Positions 1-8,930 of a stretch of 64,000 nucleotides of DNA are shown here, one piece after another. Origin of the DNA: Neptuniibacter halophilus (GTDB lineage: Bacteria; Pseudomonadota; Gammaproteobacteria; Pseudomonadales; Balneatricaceae). The notes under the pieces are model-generated. The model was not told the DNA's origin. It worked only from the letters and a program-made list of their open reading frames with translations, and ran no database searches. The position numbers were made by a program, and so were the translations under genes. Position 1 is the stretch's first letter; each line of letters starts with the position of its first letter. The stretch is taken from the NCBI RefSeq assembly GCF_030295765.1, contig NZ_AP027292.1, forward strand, positions 3,658,001 through 3,722,000, in the 5' to 3' direction.

Positions 1-81
1 GTCACTGACTGTCAGCGCACAGAGCAGTGAGGGCAGCAAATGAGCACGAAATGGACAAACCGTGTGGCCTTGCGGGCGGTG

Positions 82-804
82 TTAATCGTACACTGCCGTC
101 CCGGAAGTTTGACGACGTAACTGTTCGTTGAGCTGCTGCATAAACTGAGGATGATCCGCCAGATAGCGTTTTGAAATATAAGCCCCCATGGGCATTGGTT
201 TTTCGACTATCTGTAAAAATCGTTGCGGATCGATGCCGAGGCGCCGGCAGCTATCAAGAAAAACATGCTCAGCAAGAAATACCGCATTCACCCGGCCCCG
301 TATCAGGGGTTTTAAAAGGTCATCAACATCGCCCGGTGTGTAGGTTACACGGTAGTCATGTTCCAGCAGCCAGCGATGGGTGTTGGTATTGAGATGGGTC
401 GCAATGCCCGCCTGTGATTTGAATGCCATGTCGTCGGGTAACAGAGGCGCATCACTTCGCAGGAACCATGACCAGCGGTTGATCAGCACCGGGTCTGATA
501 ACACGGCAATCTGGTTGCGCTCGCGGTTTTCAGATGCCAGGAAAAAGCCATCATAGTGTCCCTTGCGTACTTCCTGAACAGCCCGTCCATAGTTTGGAAC
601 CAGTGAAAATACATAGGGCTGTCGAAGTGCCTGCAGCGCACTTTCCAGTTGCTCAATGCCCACGCCCCTGAACTGGCCATCAGCATAGTAGGTCAGGGGA
701 GGGAAGTCGGGGACTGCCAGTCGGATAGGGTGTTCGGCTCTGCTCTGAACGCTCAGAAAAAGCAGCAGTACGGTAAAGAGAAGGCTGTATAAACGATTCT
801 GCAC
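82..804 (-). CDS. Periplasmic substrate-binding protein, SBP_bac_3 family
   Basis: A 240-residue protein with a Sec signal peptide (hydrophobic residues about 6-20, likely cut after the Ala near residue 23), followed by the opening of family-3 solute-binding proteins (IRLAVPDFPPLTYY). Members bind amino acids or similar small molecules for an ABC importer, or act as extracellular sensor domains. No permease or ATPase gene is next to it in the window, so it may be an orphan binding protein. The start is GTG, with an AGGA element upstream on the minus strand. It lies beyond the terminator of the formate dehydrogenase operon and is probably transcribed separately. The ligand cannot be told from sequence. 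Confidence 0.8.
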   Translation of the reverse strand: MQNRLYSLLFTVLLLFLSVQSRAEHPIRLAVPDFPPLTYYADGQFRGVGIEQLESALQALRQPYVFSLVPNYGRAVQEVRKGHYDGFFLASENRERNQIAVLSDPVLINRWSWFLRSDAPLLPDDMAFKSQAGIATHLNTNTHRWLLEHDYRVTYTPGDVDDLLKPLIRGRVNAVFLAEHVFLDSCRRLGIDPQRFLQIVEKPMPMGAYISKRYLADHPQFMQQLNEQLRRQTSGTAVYD

Positions 805-867
805 AGGCCGGTTCCTGTTTGATTACTGAGTGTTTATTAAAAGGTATAAAGTGGTCAGCAGAAAGTC

Positions 868-894
868 AAAAAAAGCCGGCCAATAATGGCCGGC
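868..894 (-). terminator. Rho-independent terminator of the formate dehydrogenase operon
   Basis: GCCGGCC (875-881) and GGCCGGC (888-894) form a 7-bp GC stem with a 6-nt loop. On the minus strand the stem is followed by seven T (868-874). It sits downstream of the gamma-subunit gene and ends minus-strand transcription before the binding-protein gene. Confidence 0.85.
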
Positions 895-1033
895 AAAAGA
901 AGCACGTTTGTAAGGTACTTGCGCACAGACTCAGAACAGCTCTGCCAGGGAGAGTCGTTATAGCCGCGACGCAGGCTCTTGGGGTAACTACAAACGTTAT
1001 GGTGAAGATCTTTACGGTGATAGTTCGGTGACA

Positions 1034-1059
1034 TGCTGCCTGAACAGGCTCAGGCAGCA
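1034..1059. other. Perfect 10-bp hairpin just after the FDH gamma stop codon
   Basis: TGCTGCCTGA (1034-1043) and TCAGGCAGCA (1050-1059) are exact reverse complements around a 6-nt loop. No T-run follows, so it is more likely an mRNA 3'-end stabiliser or pause site than a terminator. The true terminator lies at 868-894. Confidence 0.6.
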
Positions 1060-1065
1060 CATTCG

Positions 1066-2019
1066 TCAGCTATCAGAATTACGTTTAACCTCTTCATACC
1101 AGAGATCATGGTGCTGTTTAGCCCAGGTCTCATCGACATAACCGGTTTTCATTCCCTCCAGCGCACCTTCAGTACCGATGGTGCCGATATAGATATGGCC
1201 AAGGGACGCTGCCATCAGGATCAATGACCCGGCAGCATGCAACAGGTTAGCGATCTGCATCGTTTCGCGGATCTGGCCAAAGTTCTGGAAATCCAGTACC
1301 AGACCGCTGCCGCAAACGACAAGACCTACGATTGTGAGTAACCAGAACCAGACTTTTTCACCACCGTTCATATAGCCCGCACTGGGGTGGGCTTTACCGA
1401 TGATGCCGCCGCCTTTCAGGAACCAGATCAGATCATTGCGGTTGAAAAAGTTATGCTTGATCCAGCGCACGATCATAAACAGCAGGCCCAGCACAAACAG
1501 CGGCCCAAGGTAGTTATGCGCCAGTTTGCAGAACATGATGTAGCTCGCCCAGAGCGAATCACCCATCGCTGCTTTGAGGAAGAACTTGCCGTAGAGCAGG
1601 CTCAGACCGGAGAGTGCGAGGATGATAAACAGTACCGCAACCGTCCAGTGATTGGCGCGATCGAGACGTTTCCAGCGCTCGATCAACTGACCGGAACGCG
1701 GATGATCGAGTTTCTTCTGCCCGACCAGCAGGTAGAAGATCAGCAGAACCCCGAGTGTACCGCCGATGGCATACAGCCCGGCTGGCGTGATCCACTGATT
1801 ACGCCAGTGACGCCATTCCTCGCCCTTGACGTTAATCAGCTGGCCGGCTTCGTTACCCTGTGCCTGGGTACGGCCGGTTTCACCCTGCTGAACCACCTGC
1901 CAGTACTCTGCACCGGCAAACCCCGCGACTTTAGCGTCGGAAGGTGTTGCCTGTACCTGAGCTGCAAACAGCAGGCCCAGCAACAGTAACAAGTGAGATG
2001 GCAATATAATACGGAGCAT
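1066..2019 (-). CDS. fdhC: Formate dehydrogenase gamma subunit (cytochrome b556)
   Basis: A 317-residue inner-membrane cytochrome b that takes electrons from the FDH beta subunit and passes them to quinone. It has an N-terminal signal-like hydrophobic stretch (about 5-24), a periplasmic segment, then transmembrane helices near residues 80-98, 128-147, 165-187 and 228-246, plus one near the C-terminus. Candidate haem b ligands are the His residues in the RANHW, KLAHNY, LLHAAG and LGHIYIG contexts. The extended N-terminal periplasmic region is typical of the FdoI/FdnI relatives in FDH-3-type operons. The start ATG has a strong AAGGAG site. It is the last gene of the operon, 55 bp after the beta gene. 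Confidence 0.92.
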   Translation of the reverse strand: MLRIILPSHLLLLLGLLFAAQVQATPSDAKVAGFAGAEYWQVVQQGETGRTQAQGNEAGQLINVKGEEWRHWRNQWITPAGLYAIGGTLGVLLIFYLLVGQKKLDHPRSGQLIERWKRLDRANHWTVAVLFIILALSGLSLLYGKFFLKAAMGDSLWASYIMFCKLAHNYLGPLFVLGLLFMIVRWIKHNFFNRNDLIWFLKGGGIIGKAHPSAGYMNGGEKVWFWLLTIVGLVVCGSGLVLDFQNFGQIRETMQIANLLHAAGSLILMAASLGHIYIGTIGTEGALEGMKTGYVDETWAKQHHDLWYEEVKRNSDS

Positions 2020-2041
2020 AAAGTCTCCTTAAATCGTGCAA

Positions 2042-2062
2042 GCCGGATGGAAACCATCCGGC
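2042..2062. other. Intercistronic hairpin between FDH beta and gamma
   Basis: GCCGGATGG (2042-2050) and CCATCCGGC (2054-2062) form a 9-bp perfect stem with a 3-nt loop in the 55-bp gap between the beta and gamma genes. There is no T-run. It could protect the alpha-beta part of the message or set the subunit ratio (inference). Confidence 0.6.
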
Positions 2063-2074
2063 ATAGGTTGGTTA

Positions 2075-2680
2075 TCAGACTTTTGCTGAGGCATCGTAGG
2101 CCAGGTCTTCTTCGTTCATCGACCATGCGCCATCCTTGTGACCACGATAGATCACACGCTCACGGAAGATGTCAGAAACCTGATCAGCGTCACCCGCCAG
2201 CAGGGCTTTGGTAGCGCACATCTCAGCACACATCGGCAGCTTGCCTTCAGCGATACGGTTGGCACCGTATTTCGCTTTCTCAGCAGGGCTGTTGTCCTCT
2301 TCAGGGCCGCCGGCGCAGAAGGTACATTTGTCCATCTTGCCGCGCTCACCGAAGGCTGCATCGCTCGGGAACTGCGGTGCGCCAAACGGGCAGGCGTACA
2401 GGCAGTAACCGCAACCGATACAGAGATCCTTGTTATGCAGGACGATGCCATCGTCAGTCTGATAGAAGCAGTCGGTCGGGCAGACCGCCATGCACGGCGC
2501 ATCGGAGCAGTGCATACAGGCGACCGAAATAGAGGTTTCACCCGGTTCGCCATCGTTGATGGTTACAACACGGCGGCGGTTTACACCCCATTCTACTTCG
2601 TTTTCGTTTTTACAGGCTGTGACGCAGCCATTGCACTCAATACAGCGCTTGGAGTCACAGAGAAATTTCATTCTAGCCAT
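2075..2680 (-). CDS. fdhB: Formate dehydrogenase beta subunit (four [4Fe-4S] ferredoxin)
   Basis: A 201-residue iron-sulfur protein of the DmsB/FdnH type that carries electrons from the catalytic subunit to the cytochrome. Four cysteine groups are visible: CxxxxCxxCxxxC at about residues 8-23, CMHCSDAPCMAVC near 55-67, CIGCGYCLYAC near 87-97, and a final CTFC/CAEMC pair. It has no C-terminal membrane anchor, unlike E. coli FdnH/FdoH, so it is the short FDH-3-type beta subunit. The ATG has GGAGG nine bases upstream. It begins 14 bp after the alpha-subunit stop. Confidence 0.93.
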   Translation of the reverse strand: MARMKFLCDSKRCIECNGCVTACKNENEVEWGVNRRRVVTINDGEPGETSISVACMHCSDAPCMAVCPTDCFYQTDDGIVLHNKDLCIGCGYCLYACPFGAPQFPSDAAFGERGKMDKCTFCAGGPEEDNSPAEKAKYGANRIAEGKLPMCAEMCATKALLAGDADQVSDIFRERVIYRGHKDGAWSMNEEDLAYDASAKV

Positions 2681-2694
2681 GGTCTGTTACCTCC

Positions 2695-5559
2695 TTAAGC
2701 CGTTGCTTTCTGAATGCGACACAGGGTGACCTTAGTTTCCTGCATCTGAGTGACTGGGTCATAACCATAGGTGGTCGCGGTATTCGCCGCTTCACCCACC
2801 ACGTAAGGTGCTGCACCTTCCGGGTACTTATCGGTCAGATCTTTACCCTGGTACTTACCGCCGAAGTGGAATGGCATAAACACCACGCCTTCATCGACAC
2901 GACGGGTGACCAGTGCCTTAACCAGCACCTTGCCGCCTTCAGCACCTTCGACCCAGACATCCTCGCCATCTTTAAAGCCGAGGTTGTTCGCATCCACCGG
3001 GTTAACCTCAACAAACATCTCCTGCTGAAGTTCGGCCAGCCATGGATTAGAACGGGTCTCTTCACCGCCACCCTCGTATTCCACCAGTCGGCCGGAAGTC
3101 AGAATGATCGGATACTCCTGGGAGAGATCTTTGTCCTGAATCGACTTGTACATGGTCGGCAGACGGTACATGGACTCGGAATCGTTCCAGGTCGGGTACT
3201 TGCTCACCAGATCACGGCGTGGCGTGTACAAAGGTTCACGGTGCAGCGGCACCTGATCCGGGAAGGTCCAGACCACGGCACGGGCTTTAGCGTTACCGAA
3301 CGGCGCACATCCGTGAGCAATGGCAACGCGCTGGATACCGCCGGAGAGGTCGGTTTTCCAGTTTTTGCCTTCAGCCAGTTGTTTCTCTTCAGCGGTCAGG
3401 TCATCCCACCATCCCAGTTTCTTCAGCAGCTTATCGCTGAACTCGGGATAGCCATCACGGATATCGGAGCCTTTCGAGAAGGAACCGTCGGCCAGCAGGC
3501 TGACGCCATCGCGCTCTACACCAAACCGGGCGCGGAAGGTGAGGCCACCTTCAGCAACGGTTTTGCTGGTATCGTAGAGAATAGGCGTACCCGGGTGACC
3601 CTGTTCGGCTGTACCCCAGCAAGGCCAAGGCATACCGTAGTATTCACCGCTGGCTGGGCCGCCTTCACCCTCAAGGGTGTCGTAGTTAAAGGTGTGCCAG
3701 TTTTTCTGGTGCAACTTGAGGCGCTCAGGGCTCTGGCCGGTGTAACCAATGGTCCACATGCCTTTGTTGAACTCGCGGGTGATATCTTCAACCACCGGCT
3801 GCTCGTTCTTGATTGCAATATTTTTGAACAGTTGCTTATCGAAGCCGAGTTTTTTCGACAGCAGATACATGATCTCGTGGTCGGGCTTCGACTCGAACAG
3901 TGGCTCAATAACCTGATCACGCCACTGAATAGAGCGGTTAGACGCCGTAACGGAACCGTAGGTCTCGAACTGAGTACAGGCCGGCAGCAGGTAAACACCG
4001 TCTTTGCGGTCAGACATAACTGCCGCATGAGTCGGGTAAGGGTCGATAATCACCAGCGTATCGAGCTTCTCGATCGCCTGTTTCATCTCTGGCCCTCGGG
4101 TCTGGGAGTTTACTGCATGTCCCCAGCAGACCATGACCCGCAGGTTATCCTGCTGATCCATCAGTTTCTTGTCTTCCAGAATACCGTCGATCCAGCGTGA
4201 AACCGGGATACCTTTGTTGTTGATCGGCTTCAGCTTACGGTACACATTCTGGTCAAAGCGGCTCTGGATCCAGTCGAAGTCGACATCCCAGACTTTAGAC
4301 CAGTGCTTCCAGGCACCATCGGAAAGGCCATAGTAGCCGGGCAGGGTATGCGAGAGTACACCCAGATCGGTTGCGCCCTGTACGTTATCGTGACCACGGA
4401 AGATGTTGGTACCACCCCCGGAGACACCCATGTTACCCAGCGCCAGCATCAGGATGCAGTATGCACGGGTATTATTGTTACCGGTGGTGTGCTGGGTACC
4501 CCCCATACACCAGATAACAGTACCCGGACGGTTCTCAGCCAGCTCTTTGGCGGCACGACGCATCTGAGATTCTTTAACCCCGGTAACGTCTTCAACCTCA
4601 GCCGGTGTCCATTTCTTAACTTCTTCGCGCACCTCATCCATGCCATAAACGCGCTGGCGGATAAACTCTTTATCTTCCCAGCCGTTTTCGAAGATATGCC
4701 ACAGCAGACCCCAGATAAACGCTACGTCAGAACCCGGGCGGATGCGGATATACTCGTTGGAGTGGGCCGCAGTACGGGTAAAGCGAGGATCAACGCAGAT
4801 AATGTGCGCTTTATTACGCTCTTTGGCGCGGAAAATGTGCTGCAACGATACCGGGTGTGCTTCTGCCGGGTTGGAACCGATCAAAATGATCGATTTGGCA
4901 AAGTGGATATCGTTAAAGGAGTTGGTCATCGCACCGTAACCCCAGGTGTTTGCAACCCCGGCTACCGTGGTGGAGTGACAGATACGCGCCTGGTGGTCAA
5001 CATTGTTGGTACCCCACATGGCCGCATATTTACGGAACAGGTACGCCTGTTCGTTGCTGAATTTCGCAGATCCCAGCCAGTAAACAGAATCAGGGCCGGA
5101 TTCCTGGCGTACCTGAAGCATTTTATCGCCAACTTCGTTGATCGCTTCTTCCCAGGAAAGTTTTTTCCATTTGCCATCAACCAGTTTCATCGGGTATTTC
5201 AGGCGACGGTCGCCATGACCATGTTCACGCAACGCTGCACCTTTGGCACAGTGTGAACCGGCATTAAACGGGTGATCAAAAGCGGGTTCCTGACCGGTCC
5301 AGACACCGTTCTGTACTTCGGCATACACGCCGCAGCCGACAGAGCAGTGAGAGCAGATAGTACGTTTGACGTCGGTCGGTGCGCTGCTGGATACAGTCGC
5401 GGCTTCAGCCTGCTGCATCATGCCCGGTGCCATCATGCCGGCAGTTGCAACACCACCCGCGGCGACCCCGGAGTTCTTCAGGAAACGTCGGCGACTCAGC
5501 CCCAGGCCGGCTGCTTGTGACGGCGCCGCAGGCTGATCGGATTTCTTGGTTAGTTTCAT
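2695..5559 (-). CDS. fdhA: Formate dehydrogenase alpha subunit, Tat-exported, Cys-type molybdo/tungstopterin
   Basis: The catalytic subunit of respiratory formate dehydrogenase (954 aa), oxidising formate to CO2 in the periplasm with a bis-MGD cofactor. A Tat signal (SRRRFLKNSG, residues 22-31) is followed by a hydrophobic stretch. The [4Fe-4S] ligands are Cys69, Cys72, Cys76 and Cys104. The active-site position reads ARICHS with Cys194-His195 where E. coli FdnG has selenocysteine, so no SECIS or Sec machinery is needed. The C-terminal cofactor-binding domain includes GRLVEYEGGGEETRSNPWLA. Length fits the FDH-3-type large subunits. The context of tungstate uptake genes 9 kb away makes tungsten as well as molybdenum a possible metal (inference). 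The SD is AAGGAC. Confidence 0.95.
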   Translation of the reverse strand: MKLTKKSDQPAAPSQAAGLGLSRRRFLKNSGVAAGGVATAGMMAPGMMQQAEAATVSSSAPTDVKRTICSHCSVGCGVYAEVQNGVWTGQEPAFDHPFNAGSHCAKGAALREHGHGDRRLKYPMKLVDGKWKKLSWEEAINEVGDKMLQVRQESGPDSVYWLGSAKFSNEQAYLFRKYAAMWGTNNVDHQARICHSTTVAGVANTWGYGAMTNSFNDIHFAKSIILIGSNPAEAHPVSLQHIFRAKERNKAHIICVDPRFTRTAAHSNEYIRIRPGSDVAFIWGLLWHIFENGWEDKEFIRQRVYGMDEVREEVKKWTPAEVEDVTGVKESQMRRAAKELAENRPGTVIWCMGGTQHTTGNNNTRAYCILMLALGNMGVSGGGTNIFRGHDNVQGATDLGVLSHTLPGYYGLSDGAWKHWSKVWDVDFDWIQSRFDQNVYRKLKPINNKGIPVSRWIDGILEDKKLMDQQDNLRVMVCWGHAVNSQTRGPEMKQAIEKLDTLVIIDPYPTHAAVMSDRKDGVYLLPACTQFETYGSVTASNRSIQWRDQVIEPLFESKPDHEIMYLLSKKLGFDKQLFKNIAIKNEQPVVEDITREFNKGMWTIGYTGQSPERLKLHQKNWHTFNYDTLEGEGGPASGEYYGMPWPCWGTAEQGHPGTPILYDTSKTVAEGGLTFRARFGVERDGVSLLADGSFSKGSDIRDGYPEFSDKLLKKLGWWDDLTAEEKQLAEGKNWKTDLSGGIQRVAIAHGCAPFGNAKARAVVWTFPDQVPLHREPLYTPRRDLVSKYPTWNDSESMYRLPTMYKSIQDKDLSQEYPIILTSGRLVEYEGGGEETRSNPWLAELQQEMFVEVNPVDANNLGFKDGEDVWVEGAEGGKVLVKALVTRRVDEGVVFMPFHFGGKYQGKDLTDKYPEGAAPYVVGEAANTATTYGYDPVTQMQETKVTLCRIQKATA

Positions 5560-5580
5560 GTCCTTACCTCACTGCGGCTG

Positions 5581-5784
5581 TCAGTTACGTAACGTTTCGT
5601 AGAAACTACGTACATGTTCGGTTTCTTTGTAACCGGAACCTTCCTGTTTTTCACCGGATTCGGCGGTGGTGACTTTTGCCTGCACTGTGCCTGCTACAGC
5701 CACAGCACCGGCAGCGGTACCTGCCATGCCCAGTTTTTTCAGAAAGCCGCGGCGACCTGTATCAGGCTTTTTTTCCTGGCTCAT
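5581..5784 (-). CDS. Small Tat-signal protein of the formate dehydrogenase region
   Basis: A 67-residue protein with a twin-arginine motif (GRRGFLKKLG) and a hydrophobic, Ala/Gly-rich segment, then a short polar tail ending in VRSFYETLRN. This matches the small Tat proteins regularly encoded just before FDH catalytic subunits. Their role is not established; assembly or stoichiometric accessory function is proposed. The start was chosen at ATG 5784, because GGAG lies eight bases upstream. Longer starts at 5799 (ATG) or 5802 (TTG) would add residues before the basic Tat region. It lies 21 bp before the FDH alpha start in the same operon. Confidence 0.85.
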   Translation of the reverse strand: MSQEKKPDTGRRGFLKKLGMAGTAAGAVAVAGTVQAKVTTAESGEKQEGSGYKETEHVRSFYETLRN

Positions 5785-5839
5785 TGTTTTTCTCCGCATC
5801 AACTCGACTGCTCACACAGTCTGGATTACTGCCCTGTTG

Positions 5840-6484
5840 TTATTGTTGTCCGCCCTCACGTGCGGCAGGGGATAGCTGCAGGTACCAGTTATCCTCCTGT
5901 TGCAGAAACGCCTCGCCAAGCAGGCCTACAGCGGTGTAGAACACGGCTCCCTTGGCATTCTGCAAATCCGTAAAAAATCGTTTCGCCCAGCTCTGCAGGT
6001 GGGCCTGCCAGAACTGATGCTGGGTTTCATAGCTACGGCCAGTGCTGATCAGCATGCTCATTACCTCACACAGTGCGGCGATGTGATCTTCCGGCTCTTT
6101 AACATTGTCCTGGCGTTCAAAGCCAAGCAGTTTCAGGTCTTCACGCAGCAGTACCAGTGGTTTCTCCATCAGGGATCCGGTCAGGTACCAGCAGGCAAAG
6201 GGCATTAATTCGCCGCGCCCGACCCCAATAAACAGGTTCTGATACTCATCTTCATTCTGAGCCGGGTTGCTGTAGCGTGCGCTCAGTGCCAGCGTGCTCC
6301 AGGCACGGGCCATGGGGGTATCTTCATCCTGATCAGGGGCCAGCGATTCGAGCCATTGAAGCATCTCTTCAGCGGGCGCCTGACGCAGGAGGCTTGCCAG
6401 CAGGGCATAAATATCTGCGCGTAGTTCGTCGGTTTCCTGCAGAGCAGGGGCAGCGGTGATCATATTCATCTGTCCAGGCTCCAT
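5840..6484 (-). CDS. TorD/DmsD-family chaperone for the formate dehydrogenase
   Basis: A 214-residue, all-helical cytoplasmic protein of the TorD family. These chaperones bind the Tat signal peptide and the apo-form of a molybdoenzyme until the cofactor is inserted. The family's core is visible around residues 84-105 (EDEYQNLFIGVGRGELMPFA, then a YLTGSLMEKPL helix) and EPEDHIAALCEVM. The ATG overlaps the stop of the upstream polyferredoxin gene by one base (ATGA), indicating translational coupling. Position directly before the Tat protein and FDH alpha makes FDH alpha the likely client. Confidence 0.9.
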   Translation of the reverse strand: MEPGQMNMITAAPALQETDELRADIYALLASLLRQAPAEEMLQWLESLAPDQDEDTPMARAWSTLALSARYSNPAQNEDEYQNLFIGVGRGELMPFACWYLTGSLMEKPLVLLREDLKLLGFERQDNVKEPEDHIAALCEVMSMLISTGRSYETQHQFWQAHLQSWAKRFFTDLQNAKGAVFYTAVGLLGEAFLQQEDNWYLQLSPAAREGGQQ

Positions 6485-8151
6485 CAGAGTTCCAGTTGTT
6501 TTTCGGGGTTAGCCGCAAGGTCGGTATAAATATCGCCGACCCGGCAGTCTTCACACATTTTCAGTCGATTAATGGCATCACCCTGAAACATGCGGTGGCC
6601 ACTGAGTTTGCTGAGCATCTTTTCAACGGTGCTGCGTGGTGCAAAAGGTTTGCTGCAACGGATACACTCAAACGCTTCTTCGGCGTGAATCTCTACAGAC
6701 TGACTGCGTTCAGGCAACAGCGAGAGACGTGGGGTCAGGTTGATCGCCTGTTCCGGGCAACTGGATTCACACATGCCGCACTGCACACAGCTCTGCTCGG
6801 TAAAATTAAGGGCCGGCTTTTCTCCACCAGCGGTCAGGGCCTGGGTGGGGCAGACAGCTACACAGGACAGGCACAAGGTGCATTTAGCATGATCTACGTT
6901 GACCTGACCAAAAGGAGAGCCCGCCGGCAGGGGAATGAAATCCTGATCAGCGATACCATTCTGGTCGATTAACTGATCCAGAGCGGCAAACAGTGCCGCA
7001 CGTTTGTTAGTTTCCTCAATACGTCCCTGCGGCATTAACGGAATGTTTTGCAGAGCGGGTTGTTGCAGCAATTCCGTGCTTGATAGCAGGCTCACCTGCT
7101 GAGCTGAATAGCCCAGCCCCTGCAACATAATTCCGGTGACTTTTAGTTCTCTTTGCAGTAATGCGCGCATCGATTCAGGCAGCGCCGGTGTATCCAGCAG
7201 GAGGACACGGGTCGCGCCGGCAGCGAGGCAACAGAGCCAGGTTTCCTGACCTGCAGCCGCAAGTTCTTCAAGCTGTACCGGAATGACATTATCTGCCAGT
7301 TCCGTTCGGACCGTGTTGAGTTGTTCCAGACCCTGTTCATGATCGTGGAACAGAATCACAGGCTCTGCACCGCCGGCCTGCAGGTAAGCATCAATCAGAC
7401 GCTGCAGGTAATCGTGCATTCTGACCGGTTGCGGCAGGGCGTAACTGATTGCACCGGTAGGGCAGGCGGTTGCGCACCCACCTGCACCATGACACAGGTG
7501 CGGTTCGATGCTGATCAACTGATCGATCGAACGGATTGCGTCAGCAGGACACACATCCAGACAGCGGCTGCAGCCGGTCTGGCCACGGCTGCTGTGAGCA
7601 CAGATGTCGTTATTGATCTGGAAATAGCGTGGCTTCTCGAACTCGCCGATGTAATCCGGCAGTGCAGAGATCAGTGCCTGGAGTTCTGCACTGTCAGGTC
7701 GGGCATTAAAGTAACCGGCAGGCGCCAGTTCAGCAGCAAACAGGCTCTCTTCAGCAAGATTCAGAATCAGATCAAAATGAACCCGGTTCTGGGCAATCTT
7801 AGCCAGATTTTCCTGCTGCCCCTGATGTTCTACGCTGATCTGAAACTGACCAAGAAACCCTTTACTGCTGCTGATTGCCGCGCGATACAGACGCAGGTCC
7901 GGCACTGCGGCCAGTGCGGCTTCAAGCTGGCTTTCATCCCGGGTGCTGATCTTCTCGGTTACGAGCAGGGTAATACTGGCCATGCCTCGAATACGGGCGG
8001 CTGCCAGACGGATCTGATCCTCTGCTCCGCAAATCAGAAGATGTCCGTATGTACTGTAGGTAACTGTGGCCGGTGCCAGGTTGTGTGGCAGCATCACTTT
8101 CTCAAGTGCCTGCTGACGCGCCCGGGCATTCAGGCTGTGCTCATTTGTCAT
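6484..8151 (-). CDS. Multi-[4Fe-4S] ferredoxin-like protein of the formate dehydrogenase operon
   Basis: A 555-residue cytoplasmic iron-sulfur protein and the first gene of the FDH operon. Cysteine clusters appear in order: CAHSSRGQTGCSRCLDVCP (about 184-202), CHGAGGCATACP (about 219-230), CTLCLSCVAVCP and CVQCGMCESSCP (about 418-455), then a C-terminal CIRC and CEDCRVGDIYTD pair. This is the polyferredoxin commonly found with DUF3305/DUF3306 and TorD in FDH loci. It probably donates or accepts electrons during FDH maturation or links FDH to a cytoplasmic acceptor; neither role is proven. The start ATG has a GGTAGAG ribosome site. A sigma54-like promoter lies about 107 bp upstream. Confidence 0.85.
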   Translation of the reverse strand: MTNEHSLNARARQQALEKVMLPHNLAPATVTYSTYGHLLICGAEDQIRLAAARIRGMASITLLVTEKISTRDESQLEAALAAVPDLRLYRAAISSSKGFLGQFQISVEHQGQQENLAKIAQNRVHFDLILNLAEESLFAAELAPAGYFNARPDSAELQALISALPDYIGEFEKPRYFQINNDICAHSSRGQTGCSRCLDVCPADAIRSIDQLISIEPHLCHGAGGCATACPTGAISYALPQPVRMHDYLQRLIDAYLQAGGAEPVILFHDHEQGLEQLNTVRTELADNVIPVQLEELAAAGQETWLCCLAAGATRVLLLDTPALPESMRALLQRELKVTGIMLQGLGYSAQQVSLLSSTELLQQPALQNIPLMPQGRIEETNKRAALFAALDQLIDQNGIADQDFIPLPAGSPFGQVNVDHAKCTLCLSCVAVCPTQALTAGGEKPALNFTEQSCVQCGMCESSCPEQAINLTPRLSLLPERSQSVEIHAEEAFECIRCSKPFAPRSTVEKMLSKLSGHRMFQGDAINRLKMCEDCRVGDIYTDLAANPEKQLEL

Positions 8152-8256
8152 TCTCTACCTCACCTTACTGCAGCAGCGGCGCTCTGACGTCGCCTCAAAC
8201 TCCTGCAGCCCCGACCTGCTCTGCTCAGGAGCCGATCGTTATTAGTTTTTATATAA

Positions 8257-8273
8257 AGCAAACCTGGAACCAT
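8257..8273 (-). promoter_or_regulatory. Sigma54-like promoter (-24/-12) for the FDH operon
   Basis: On the minus strand the sequence reads ATGGTTCCAGGTTTGCT. GG (8271-8270) and GC (8259-8258) are separated by exactly 10 bases. TGG and TTGCT fit the consensus, but the CACG part does not. It lies about 107 bp upstream of the polyferredoxin gene, and a copy of the shared palindrome lies 79 bp further upstream. It is weaker than the two other sigma54 sites in the window. Confidence 0.55.
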
Positions 8274-8341
8274 AAAGTGCGGGATCAAACTACCTGTAAA
8301 GGGAGGTAGATCTGCCGTTTTGTATGGCTTCGATGCTGACT

Positions 8342-8356
8342 GAGTCATTCTGTCTC
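8342..8356. promoter_or_regulatory. Candidate enhancer site D (GAGTCA-TTC-TGTCTC)
   Basis: An interrupted palindrome GAGTCA (8342-8347), TTC, TGTCTC (8351-8356). It fits RRGWCA-N3-TGWCYY, also found before DUF3305 and twice before tupA. It is centred 79 bp upstream of the -24 element of the FDH promoter, the usual place for an NtrC-type activator. Binding by the response regulator at 13561-14943 is inferred. Confidence 0.5.
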
Positions 8357-8414
8357 GTCAGCGGTTTGCCTGCTGTGTCATTTCGATACCGAAGCTAAGC
8401 TGTTGATTTAGCGC

Positions 8415-8930
8415 TTAACCTTCAAGATCTGCATCGCCCAGATCATCCTCCTCTTCGGGGCTGGTGGTAGCGGCTGCGCTTTCTGCAACCTCCTCATCAC
8501 TCTCTTGCATTAATTCCTTTTTAACCTGCTGCTCTGCTTCTTCGACTTCCTCATTGACCCAGCTACGTAACTTATCGATTACCGCCTGAGTCAGTTCCGG
8601 CATTTTGCTGAAGTCATCGTCATAGTCGTTGAGACCGTCACGCAGATTAAACTCAGGCAGAAGAAACAGTTTGCGCAGGGCCAGATTGCGAAGCTCCTGG
8701 CTGACCCCGGGTGAAAAGAACTGGGCGAAGTCCGATTCAGAATCCAGTGTTTCAAGGGCGGGCATATCCGCATCGGTCAGCTCGGGCTCAGTCTCAGCAG
8801 CGGGTACCCCTTCTTCTTCCGGGGCTTGCGGAATATCTTCGGCTGAGAGGGCCTCATCCGGTATCGGGTCGTTTCGGCTCTCGGCTTTGCGTTGAGACCA
8901 GCGGTTAAAGAATGAAGGCTTATCGCTCAC
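8415..8930 (-). CDS. DUF3306-family protein of formate dehydrogenase loci
   Basis: A 171-residue, very acidic cytoplasmic protein. The N-terminus (FFNRWSQRKAE) is basic, residues 20-60 are a Glu/Asp/Pro-rich linker, and a conserved central block (DFAQFFSPGVSQELRNLALR, then KLFLLPEFNLRDGLNDYDDDF) precedes a second acidic, probably disordered tail. This architecture and its pairing with DUF3305 are characteristic of FDH loci. The biochemical role is unknown. The GTG start overlaps the DUF3305 gene's end by 11 bp, so the two are translationally coupled. About 260 bp separate it from the FDH operon, which has its own sigma54-like promoter. Confidence 0.85.
   Translation of the reverse strand: MSDKPSFFNRWSQRKAESRNDPIPDEALSAEDIPQAPEEEGVPAAETEPELTDADMPALETLDSESDFAQFFSPGVSQELRNLALRKLFLLPEFNLRDGLNDYDDDFSKMPELTQAVIDKLRSWVNEEVEEAEQQVKKELMQESDEEVAESAAATTSPEEEDDLGDADLEG

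Noticed and set aside
1..81. Partial gene at the left edge
   Set aside because: The first 81 bases show no continuing open frame with a recognisable product.
2866..4200. 444-codon plus-strand open frame inside the FDH alpha gene
   Set aside because: It is antisense to the catalytic subunit, whose motifs are all intact; long antisense frames are common in GC-rich genes. The translation has no domain pattern.
8160..8348. 62-codon minus-strand frame between DUF3306 and the FDH operon
   Set aside because: It covers the sigma54-like promoter and has Arg/Ala-rich, non-conserved-looking composition without a ribosome site.
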